From CBDUBS01 sp965365445 (lineage in GTDB: Bacteria; Bacteroidota; Rhodothermia; Rhodothermales; DASSAV01): a stretch of 59,955 nucleotides of DNA. Both the position numbers and the translations under genes were made by a program. The notes beneath the pieces were generated by a model. The model saw only the letters and a program-made list of their open reading frames with translations, did not search any database and was not told the origin of the DNA. The stretch covers positions 1-59,955 of the forward strand of contig CBDUBS010000004.1 of NCBI GenBank assembly GCA_965365445.1, written 5' to 3'. Positions 33,111 through 41,600 of the stretch are shown piece by piece; position 1 is the stretch's first letter; each line of letters begins with the position of its first letter.

Positions 33111-34160
33111 ATGCGTCGCACTACCGTCCTGGTCCTGTGCATAGGGTTATGGCCCGCTTTGCTCCTGGCTCAAGACCAACCGCGCCCGGATGTCGATTAT
33201 GGCATCCACTCTGCCGATTTTCAACATACAGGCCAGTCCGGCTGGCAATTTCTCAAGCTTCCGACTAACGCTCGTACTGCCGCGCTGGGTGGTATCACGA
33301 CCAGCATCGGCCACGGGGACGCCTTTTCCGCATTTGGAAATCCATCGCTTATCACCGACGTGGAGAACCTGGAGATAGGGTTTTCCAGGATGAACTGGCT
33401 CGTGGATATTGCTTACAATACGGCTTCTATAGTCAAGAATTTGGGAGGGGTAGGTACGTTCGGACTGAACCTGATATTTCTTGATTATGGCGCAATGACT
33501 CGGACCTACAACGAGGAAATCATGGATGGAACCGGAAAGTCAACCGGCCTGTCCAGGCAGGTACTTGAAGGAAACGGCACATTCACCGCGAGGGATTATG
33601 CCTTCGGTCTTTCTTACGGAAGGCGCGTTACGGACAGGTTCCAGGTAGGTGGAACATTGAAGTACGCTACTGAAGAGATCGATGACGCCAGTACAGGGCA
33701 ATGGGCAATCGATGTAGGCACTATGTTTTATACCGGTTTCCGCTCGCTTCGCATCTCGATGTCGGGCCGCAACTTCGGGCCAGATGCCGAATTCGTCTCC
33801 TACGACGAGCGGTTAGGCATCCCTGCCGTTCAAGTGAAGATGCCGATGGTTTTTGCCCTGGGCACCGGGCTCGATATCATCGAGAGTCGGGAGGGGAATC
33901 CGCACATGCTTTCGCTCGGCGCCGAATTCATCCATCCCAACGACGGCCCGGAGAAGATTCACCTCGCCACCGAATATTCATTCATGAATCTGGTCCGGCT
34001 CCGGGGAGGATATCGGTTCAACTACGATGAAGAAAACCTCACCCTGGGTGGTGGGCTGAACCTGAAAACGTCCGGTTTCGGGCTCAAAGCAGACTACGCC
34101 TATCTCGCATTCGGCCGGTTCGATGCGGTTCACATGTTCACCGTGTCCATCGGCCTGTAG
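33111..34160 (+). CDS. PorV/PorQ-family outer-membrane protein
   Basis: 349-aa beta-barrel of the PorV/PorQ family (type IX secretion, FadL-like fold). The signal peptide ends about LLLAQ. The family signature is FLKLPTNARTAALGGITTSI (residues about 45-65) with FSAFGNPSLITD and the following amphipathic strands GTFGLNLIFLDYGAM, YAFGLSYGRRVTDRFQVGG and ISMSGRNFG, ending in a typical Phe/Leu-terminated strand (VHMFTVSIGL). PorV carries cargo proteins from the translocon to the attachment complex. Here it directly follows a sorting-domain cargo gene, suggesting a dedicated shuttle rather than the general housekeeping copy. ATG 33111 has a perfect Shine-Dalgarno. Confidence 0.87.
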   Translation: MRRTTVLVLCIGLWPALLLAQDQPRPDVDYGIHSADFQHTGQSGWQFLKLPTNARTAALGGITTSIGHGDAFSAFGNPSLITDVENLEIGFSRMNWLVDIAYNTASIVKNLGGVGTFGLNLIFLDYGAMTRTYNEEIMDGTGKSTGLSRQVLEGNGTFTARDYAFGLSYGRRVTDRFQVGGTLKYATEEIDDASTGQWAIDVGTMFYTGFRSLRISMSGRNFGPDAEFVSYDERLGIPAVQVKMPMVFALGTGLDIIESREGNPHMLSLGAEFIHPNDGPEKIHLATEYSFMNLVRLRGGYRFNYDEENLTLGGGLNLKTSGFGLKADYAYLAFGRFDAVHMFTVSIGL

Positions 34161-34251
34161 GTATTTCCGGTACCATTCGGAGAATATAACTGGGTCAGGC
34201 AACACGCCGGCTTACAGGTGCGGCTTAAATATAGCCTCAATTTTTACTCAT

Positions 34252-35544
34252 ATGTCTACGTACACTACACGATACGTCCTTGCGGGATGGCTGATGGCAG
34301 TCTTTTTTACTCCTGGCTTTTCTCTGTTGGCGCAGCCGAAACCGGGAGATGTGTTTCAGGAATTCGTTTTTCCCATGAAGGGTCGTTCAATTTCTGAAAT
34401 AGATCCGTCTTCTTCTCGAATGAAAGACTCGACATTCCGGATGTTTACGAAACCAATTCGCGTTGTCCATCCCATCAATGTCGACTTGACAGGGGCTACA
34501 CGAGCTGAGATGAGTGTCGAATACTGGGGAGGACACATTGGCACCTCGGAGCAGAAATTCAGTGTCAATCAGAGTGACTGGATTTACTTCACGCAGCCAT
34601 CCGGTATGAAGGGTAGTCCAAACTGCTACCACCGTACATTGCTTGGTTACGATGCAGTACCGATTCCTCTAGAGTCATTAAAAAACGGTAGAAACGAAAT
34701 TGTATTTACGGCCGGACCTCAGACCTGCTACAATTTCAACTGGGGTTTTTACTGGGTTTATTCCTTTACCGTCCGCGTGTACTATAGCTCAGACATGCCA
34801 CATCCCGAAGCCCGCTTGGTAAGCGTTCAACCCGGGGATACGTTGACTGAACTACCTTATCTCACCGCAGAGATTACCCGGGCGCCTAACCCGATCAGAC
34901 AGGTGGATTTCATCGGCTACTACAAGGATTTTGATTGGGAAGGAAACGGATCTTTCGAGCAGTGGCATTACGTCACTGATCGGGGCAGGATCATGCGCCA
35001 TATCGGTACGGCGGCCGGCCCGCCGTATCAGGTGCGTTGGAACACAGATTGGCTGCCGGATCAGGACAAGCCCATTAAGCTCGCAGTAAAGGTTACCGAC
35101 GAAAAGGGGATTAGTAGCATCTCGTCCGCCGTGGAGAACGTCGCGTTCGTCCACCCTGATTGGTCGATAAAAATGTATACCTCGGAGGACGTACCGGAAC
35201 GCTTTTCAGCACGAGCCGGCGGATCATCCAAATCTTCGATTAATGTCCCGGGAAGCCTCGAACATGCTAGAACAGCGCGCCTTGTTCTTTCGAGTTGGTC
35301 GGCAAAAACCGAAGACGGATTGTCCCATGGCATCCGAATCAATGGTCACAAGCTGGCCGACAACTTCGGTCGCTTCCACGACCATAGTTTTGACGAAATC
35401 AATGTCCCACTCGAATGGATCGTGCCCGGTCAGAACGTGATCTCCATCCACTCAGATTTTATGGGTCACGCGCTCGAAATTAATTGGCCTGGACCGGTGC
35501 TGCTGATAGCCTACGCTAACCCATCCAACAGTTCCACTCACTGA
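34252..35544 (+). CDS. Secreted protein of unknown function, tandem paralogue 1
   Basis: 430 aa from ATG 34252, with a signal peptide ending about FSLLAQ. I recognise no family. Readable features are an N-terminal beta-sandwich-like half (YWGGHIGTSEQKFSVNQSDW, NCYHRTLLGYDAVPIPLESL), a middle segment opening VDFIGYYKDFDWEGNGSFEQ, and a C-terminal half ending INWPGPVLLIAY. The same order of motifs occurs in the next protein (GGHPGTTNKRLSVNG, NCTHQYPTLPLQITDL, VTFLGLYDGYDENGDGEQRD, LLPGPALMIRS), so the two are diverged duplicates. Cys and His in the NC.H segment are kept in both. Repeated sugar-binding-type jelly rolls would fit, but this is a guess. It follows PorV after 91 bases. Confidence 0.7.
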   Translation: MSTYTTRYVLAGWLMAVFFTPGFSLLAQPKPGDVFQEFVFPMKGRSISEIDPSSSRMKDSTFRMFTKPIRVVHPINVDLTGATRAEMSVEYWGGHIGTSEQKFSVNQSDWIYFTQPSGMKGSPNCYHRTLLGYDAVPIPLESLKNGRNEIVFTAGPQTCYNFNWGFYWVYSFTVRVYYSSDMPHPEARLVSVQPGDTLTELPYLTAEITRAPNPIRQVDFIGYYKDFDWEGNGSFEQWHYVTDRGRIMRHIGTAAGPPYQVRWNTDWLPDQDKPIKLAVKVTDEKGISSISSAVENVAFVHPDWSIKMYTSEDVPERFSARAGGSSKSSINVPGSLEHARTARLVLSSWSAKTEDGLSHGIRINGHKLADNFGRFHDHSFDEINVPLEWIVPGQNVISIHSDFMGHALEINWPGPVLLIAYANPSNSSTH

Positions 35545-35555
35545 TACCCTCAGCA

Positions 35556-36839
35556 ATGACGATGCGATTCAATATCATACTTGGATGTATGGGTTTGCTC
35601 CTTTTTGCCGGCTCCGCTAAAGGACAGGCAAAGGAGGAAGGTATTTTTTACCGAATGTACTGGTATGAACCCGGCTTGGAGCACGGAAATCCTTCATTCA
35701 ATGGAAAGTTCAGGGTCAATTCCCCCGAAACGTCATTGCATCCTACATTTGGTATCCGAAGTGAGGCTCGGGGCAACGGGATGATGCAAATCCTGATGGA
35801 GGAAAACATACTGAATCTGGCCGGCGCTGAACTATATCTGGAATTATGGGGCGGACATCCCGGCACAACAAACAAGCGTCTAAGCGTTAATGGCCGTAGC
35901 CAATATTCGATACCGGAAGTTGGTACGGCTCAACATAACTGTACGCATCAATATCCTACACTTCCGCTTCAAATTACGGATCTCGTAAACGGGTACAACG
36001 TCGTTCAATTTGCGGCAGACAAAGGCTCGACATTCTGGGGACATTTTATTGTGGACAACGCCTGTCTTCGGATAATGCCCGGCCCTGATGACGCCATGCT
36101 GAAAGAAAGCGGTCTGTCAGGAAAGATTTTTACTGTTACGGCGAAGCCCAGCGGGGCTGAACGATTCACGCTCGGAATCGAGGCGCCGCCTGACGTGCTG
36201 GAGAAAGTGGCCTCAGTGACTTTCTTGGGCCTATACGATGGATACGATGAGAATGGAGATGGAGAACAGAGAGATTGGCACGGGTTTACGAAGAACCGGG
36301 AGTATGTAGCTGCATTAGGCACAAACGCACAGGCTCCTTTTTCTATAGAGTGGAACACGGCTATGCTACCGGAGCAGGACAATATGGCCGTTAAGGCGGT
36401 TGTCCGGTTCAAGCAGTATCCTGATCTCATTTACGAAACAACCGCCGTAGAAGGACTTCGGGTTGATCCACGCGATAAAAGCCGGGTTTTCCTGTATCCT
36501 GTCAAACAAATGCCCCATCCGTTCTGGTCCAGGGCAAGTCGGAAGAATACTGCCTCCATCGTTGTCGATGTAGACCCTGGTCGCATCGAAAAGGCTGAAT
36601 TAATGATCGTTGTTTGGGATGGCGGGGCGGGCACGGTCAAGGACTATTTTAAGCTAAATGGTCATCATATACCGGTAGCCGGGCAGGGAAAACATGACGT
36701 GATGTATTCCGTGATTCCGATCGATGCATCCATACTCAAACGCGGGGAGAATACTATCGAACTACTTTCCGATACGGAGCACCACGGCATCGAGGTGTTG
36801 CTGCCGGGTCCGGCTCTTATGATCCGGTCCCGGAAGTAG
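35556..36839 (+). CDS. Secreted protein of unknown function, tandem paralogue 2
   Basis: 427 aa (425 if ATG 35562 is used) with a signal peptide ending about SAKGQ. It aligns along its whole length with the protein encoded 11 bases upstream: an ELWGGHPGTTNKRLSVNG segment, then NCTHQYPTLPLQI, a DGYDENGDGEQRDW stretch that looks like a Ca2+-type acidic loop, WNTAMLPEQDN (paralogue: WNTDWLPDQDK), and LLPGPALMI at the end. No catalytic motif is recognised. The pair is probably co-transcribed with porV and the receptor. The gene ends 39 bases before the convergent DAHP synthase gene; no good terminator is seen between them. Confidence 0.7.
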   Translation: MTMRFNIILGCMGLLLFAGSAKGQAKEEGIFYRMYWYEPGLEHGNPSFNGKFRVNSPETSLHPTFGIRSEARGNGMMQILMEENILNLAGAELYLELWGGHPGTTNKRLSVNGRSQYSIPEVGTAQHNCTHQYPTLPLQITDLVNGYNVVQFAADKGSTFWGHFIVDNACLRIMPGPDDAMLKESGLSGKIFTVTAKPSGAERFTLGIEAPPDVLEKVASVTFLGLYDGYDENGDGEQRDWHGFTKNREYVAALGTNAQAPFSIEWNTAMLPEQDNMAVKAVVRFKQYPDLIYETTAVEGLRVDPRDKSRVFLYPVKQMPHPFWSRASRKNTASIVVDVDPGRIEKAELMIVVWDGGAGTVKDYFKLNGHHIPVAGQGKHDVMYSVIPIDASILKRGENTIELLSDTEHHGIEVLLPGPALMIRSRK

Positions 36840-36878
36840 CTGCTCTTTTTTCTAGAGGGAAGGTGCTTCCTCTCCTGA

Positions 36879-38009
36879 TCAGGCAGGGACCGCATTGTGC
36901 TTCACCTTCCTTGCCACGGCCAGGCGGCGCTCGTAGGCTTCCCGTACGATCCGGATGTCTTCGAGGAAATGAGGTAGTTCGTTCAGTAACATGGCTTGAG
37001 GCCCATCAACGAGCGCCGTTGCAGGCTCCGGGTGGAAATCCACAAGCACCATGTTGGCTCCGGCAACGATGCCCTGCGCCGTGACGTGCATCAAGTCCAG
37101 GATGCCTTCCGGATCGGCTTCGCGCGTTCCGACGGAATGAGATGGGTCGATGCAGACCGGCATACGGGTGAGGCGTTTAACCACCGGCACGTGCGCGAAA
37201 TCGACCAGGTTACGGTGTGGGTCGCCTGCATTGGTTTTCATCCCGCGCAGGCAGAAAATAACTTTCGAATTGCCCTCCGTAGCCAGGTACTCCGCCGCAT
37301 TCAACGATTCGTCCAGCGTGATGCCGAAACCACGCTTGAGGAGAACGGGGTACTCCTGCTGCCGGCCGGCGGCTTTCAATAGCTCGAAATTTTGCGTGTT
37401 ACGGGTGCCGATCTGAAGCATCACGCCGGTGGGTTTTCCTCCTGCTTCGAGTGCTTCATGGATTTCCTGAATGTGCGACTCGTGGGTGACCTCCATCGTA
37501 ACCACCCGGATTCCGTATTTGCCGGCCAGCTCAAAAACGTACGGCAGGCAATGGCGGCCGTGTCCCTGAAACGAGTACGGGTTGGTCCGAGGCTTATAAG
37601 CGCCCATACGGGTGCAGACCTGCCCTGCGTCCCGTAGCGCCTGCATCATCTGCTCCACGTGTTCGGGGGTGTCCACGGCACACAAGCCGGCAAAGACGTT
37701 CAGGTTATCCTGCCCAAACCGCACGCCGTTATACTCGAATCCGCTGTGCAGCTCGTTGGACTTGTGCCGCCCGAGGATACGGTATGGCTGGGATACACGA
37801 ATCACCCGAGCGATCCCCGGCAGGGTCCGCATTTCCTCTGTGGAGAGTGCTTTCGTGTTCCCGATCAGGTAGATCTCCGTGAGGAGCTGTTCTTCGCCCT
37901 GTACGTTGTGGATCTTGTATTCGATCTGGTCGAGCTGATCCAGATAGGTACATAGCTTGACGAATTCAGGCGAATCCGTTCGGGTGTTTGGATGAAGGAT
38001 CAGGATCAC
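36879..38009 (-). CDS. Divergent type I-beta DAHP synthase (AroF/KDO8P-synthase family)
   Basis: Predicted 3-deoxy-7-phosphoheptulonate synthase, which joins PEP and erythrose 4-phosphate in the first shikimate step; 376 aa. No ATG stands near the family start; GTG 38009 gives ILILHPNT, matching the usual N-terminal regulatory-domain strand. Kept features are GAYKPRTNPYSFQG, LLKRGFGITLDESLNAAEYL, CIDPSHSVGTRE and ALVDGPQ. Differences: the normal GPC(A/S) is GLCAVD, CERG is CLRG, and the metal Glu of E-V-H-P is Asp in VDFHPEP. The metal Cys, His and last Asp remain. aroB lies in the same orientation about 5.6 kb upstream. Either the enzyme tolerates these changes or it uses another substrate. 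Confidence 0.8.
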   Translation of the reverse strand: MILILHPNTRTDSPEFVKLCTYLDQLDQIEYKIHNVQGEEQLLTEIYLIGNTKALSTEEMRTLPGIARVIRVSQPYRILGRHKSNELHSGFEYNGVRFGQDNLNVFAGLCAVDTPEHVEQMMQALRDAGQVCTRMGAYKPRTNPYSFQGHGRHCLPYVFELAGKYGIRVVTMEVTHESHIQEIHEALEAGGKPTGVMLQIGTRNTQNFELLKAAGRQQEYPVLLKRGFGITLDESLNAAEYLATEGNSKVIFCLRGMKTNAGDPHRNLVDFAHVPVVKRLTRMPVCIDPSHSVGTREADPEGILDLMHVTAQGIVAGANMVLVDFHPEPATALVDGPQAMLLNELPHFLEDIRIVREAYERRLAVARKVKHNAVPA

Positions 38010-38187
38010 GAAGGGTTGTATGTGCTTGATGGATAAAGGATTTTCAAAAGTGAGGCCAAATATACGGACTACCTTCAACAAAAAGGATGATTCGCAGTAT
38101 ATCCCTACGGTGTTACAGGCTGAGAGAGCCGCGAAGATGATTCTGCCGGATGTTCTCGGCAGGAATATGCGCCTGCTGACGTACGGA

Positions 38188-38667
38188 TTATGTGGAAGGA
38201 ATAGAATTTCTGTCTCCCACCGGACGGGATTTCTCGTCCAGAGCAAAGGCTTCTCGCTCAAACCGATTGTCGTAGTAGTAATGTCTACCCCGAAGCCGCG
38301 CCCACACGCTGCTCAGTAGATAGGCGGGAAGAAACAGGAGGCCCCACTTCTCGACTTGCCGGACGTGAACCAGTTCATGGCCGCGAATTCTATCGAGTGT
38401 TTCCAGGGTCCGGCCCAGGACGACATGGCCGAGGGTCAGTCCGGAGGCGCCTCCGGGCAGAGGGATCAACCGCCGGAGCATGAACCCTATGCAGCCGCCG
38501 TAGACCTCGATTACGCCTTTGTGCACCCTGATGCGCGCCCCCGTGGCGAGGGTCGGCAGGATTACCAGTAACCCGAGGGCGGTTACAGGAAACGCCCAGA
38601 GGTATTTTACAAAAACAGTAAGAGTCGCCCGTTTATGACGATGCACACCGGTGGGGGTGACAATCAT
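38188..38667 (-). CDS. Small membrane protein with HELVH motif
   Basis: 159 aa, uncharacterised. A hydrophobic N-terminal segment (AFPVTALGLLVILPTLATGA) and a second one after the motif (WGLLFLPAYLLSSVWARL) suggest membrane attachment. Between them is GHELVHVRQVEKWG, a zincin-like H-E-x-x-H sequence, followed by HYYYDNRFEREAF, which supplies acidic residues that could give a third ligand. I know similar short proteins only as hypothetical. Its ATG overlaps the stop of tamB (TAATG), so translation is coupled to tamB. Peptidase activity is not proven by HExxH alone. Confidence 0.72.
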   Translation of the reverse strand: MIVTPTGVHRHKRATLTVFVKYLWAFPVTALGLLVILPTLATGARIRVHKGVIEVYGGCIGFMLRRLIPLPGGASGLTLGHVVLGRTLETLDRIRGHELVHVRQVEKWGLLFLPAYLLSSVWARLRGRHYYYDNRFEREAFALDEKSRPVGDRNSIPST

Positions 38668-41600
38668 TACGGCAGCCCGCCTGCGGCGGTTTCCTCCGGA
38701 GGAGGGCTTTCAGGTGCGTTAGATCGGGGCTTGAGGCCAAGCACCCGGTATAGCAGGCGCTTCCACGTCACGAACTGCGTCTGGTACGAAACACCGGCTC
38801 CGGTCGTGTTCGTCAGGGTAGCATCGGAGAGCACGTCGCCCTCCCGCCTGTAAAACACTTCAACGGAAACGGCAGAGTTTAACCGCACCTCGACCACGAA
38901 CTCTCCCTGATTGCGGATTTCGCCCGGGAGTACGCCGCCCTGTGAGGATTGACCGTACAGGTCGTTGCCCCTCTGATAAACGCCCTGCCCCCGGATGACG
39001 ACCCGTTCGTCCAACAGGCGCAACGCCACCCCGTACGTAACGTCCAGGTCCTGTGCGTCGGCGCCCTGAACCCCGAAATTGAGGTCGAGATTGGGCAGGG
39101 CCCGGCTCAGGTATCGGTTTACCTGGCTCGCGACGAGCTGGGAGACGGAGTTGAACGCAAACTGGTTTCGTGTGGATGTGTTGTCGATCTCGTTGGGCAG
39201 GGAGGATGCCGTCAATAGAAACGAATTGGTAAGCAGAACGCTGGTGGCCATTTCGGCAGAGCGCTCCGGCTGGTTGAGCATCGTTTCGAGGATCTGGTAA
39301 TTCAGGGAACCACCCAGGAGATCCCGATTGTCGCGGTCGAAGGCGAGCCGTAAATCGACGGCCGGGCTGGACACGCGTCCGGTAACATCGAGGTGAACGA
39401 TGAGGGGGATCAGTGTTGCAGAAATACCCATCTCATCCGGAAGTCCCTCCCGGGATGCACGGGTTCGATACGAGGCCGATACGTCGAGCAGAGCATCCAC
39501 CGGATTGCCGTCCCAGGTTATCGTGCCGCCGTCAATCAGGAAACGCCGGAAGAACACATCCCCCGCCGTGAAAAGGTAATCGCCGGAGGTGACCTCCAGG
39601 GCGCCGAAGGTCGTATACTCGCCTTCTTTTCTTCTGAACTGAATGCGGCCCGACCCGACCGCATTCATCTGATCCCCGAGAAGAGGATCGATGACAAGGT
39701 GTACCGTCGAGCCGGGAGGGGCGAAAATGTTCAGGTCCATATCCAGGCCGTCTGTAAACACGCGCTCGCCCACTGGGCGGTTGGCCAGTACATTCTGCCG
39801 CCGAGAATATTTTGCCAGGTCCGGTATGTTGCCTGTCGAATCCGCGAAAATGATGAAGCCCGGATCGACTACGTAACCGGTCTCCGTCAGAGGAATGTAA
39901 ATCTCGCTCTCCGGGGCGGTTACGATATCGGAGGATTGGAGCGTTGCATTGTAAAGGGGGCCGGCTAGCGAAGCATTTCCGGATGCCCAGATTTTGCCGT
40001 AGAAAGCGAGGTCGCGCGAATCGGTGACGTTGAGGATCTGGAATCGGTCGAGGCGGCCGGTAAGGTCCAGGGAAAAGAATCTGTACTGATTGAACAGCAA
40101 ACTGCCTTTGAGTTCGGCGGTCCCGCCCGTTCTATCCCGGAAGAGTGCTTCGTCAATATGTAGGCCCTCCCGGTCTACGACGACCGCGCCTTGCCCGCTA
40201 ATCGCCAGGTTGAAATCCGGGACTTCAAACTGGATATCGTTGGCGCTGAAACGTCCCTCAAAGAGTGGGTTTGTGAGCGTTCCTCCTATATCGCCCTCGC
40301 CTGTCAGATATCCGGCAACTCGGGTAACCTCCGAGTTGAATATGTGCTCCAGAAAGAAAACGTCTGCTCGAGCGGCTTTCAAATGAAAATCGAGCCCCAG
40401 CCCCTCCGAAACAGGGGTCGCTGAATCGGTTTCCGGAAGAAGGAGGGCTCCGGTGAGGCGCACATCATTCCGGAGAATACGGCCGGTTTCCCCGGGCGAG
40501 GGATTGGCCTGTACCGGACGTAACATCAAGTCGACGTTGACGAGTGGAGAGCCGGGACTGAAGGCGCCTGTTACGGCCAGATCCCCTAACACGCGATCGT
40601 CAAAAGCGAGCGACTGGACCTGAACGGAGCCCGCCAGATCAGGACGACTGATGGCGCCGGTCAGGGCTACCCGGCCGTCGAGAAATCCCCCAAGGGAGTA
40701 TTTGAAGGAAAACAATTTCGATAACTCCTGCAGCACGATTCCTTCGGCCCGAGCCGATAAGGTATCTCGCCCGCTCTGCGATATCGCCCCGTCGATCCGA
40801 ACTCGCTGCGGCGCAGCCATTGTCCGGCTTTTTCCCTCCAGCGTAATACCGGGCACGACAACCGCGTCGGAATAAAGCTCAACGATTCCCTGTTCCGGGC
40901 TGCTCCATGAATAATCCCCGGTGGTCGCGTGCAGTTCGAGAAGGGTTACCAGATTTCGATCCGGAAGCAGATTGAGGGCAGCCGTAAACCGGAGCGGCCC
41001 GGCATTCCGGCGCTGCAAGGCGTCTACCGCGATCCGACCGGTCAACCCTCCGAAGGTCAACTTCACGTTGAGGTCACGGAGCGAATACTCCGCCAGTTGG
41101 AACTGACCGGCCTTGCCCTCGACGTCCACCATCATGCTTTCAGCCAGATCTGCGTCCAGGTTGCCGATGGCTCGCACATCGATAGCCAGCGAATCGAGTC
41201 GCAACGCGCCGACGCGAAAAGAATCCGCCGCGACCCGGCCGTCCATTCTCACCCGTTGTCCGTCGGCCTGCAAGCGCGTTTGCAATGAAAGATTGGCGCC
41301 GATCTGAGGCAGCATGGGCAGCAACGACGTCAGCAAATCCGACCGAAGTATGCGCAGGTCGGCAACGACGGTCATGGCCGAATCCGCTCCCACGGCCTGA
41401 AGTACGTTGGCTGCCGAATCGCGAATGCGCTCGCCGGAAAGTATGGCGGGCGCCTCGATCTCGTCATCCGGAAGGCTGGACGGTGTGTTGCCTTCCCCAC
41501 CGTATGGCTTGTTGTACTGTGCATAAGCCGCATCGGCCACTGCTTCACCCCAGAGCCTGCCAAGCGCAATCGCCGGTCTGACTCCGAAAAATCCATCGAT

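Noticed and set aside
36850..36876. Imperfect hairpin with a nearby T run between the 427-aa gene and the DAHP synthase gene
   Set aside because: The T run precedes the hairpin on the plus strand and appears as A on the minus strand, so it cannot serve as an intrinsic terminator in either direction.
38010..38261. 84-codon upstream extension of the DAHP synthase with an ATG at 38261
   Set aside because: The extra residues have no family similarity and would overlap the HELVH gene; GTG 38009 begins where the regulatory-domain strand starts.
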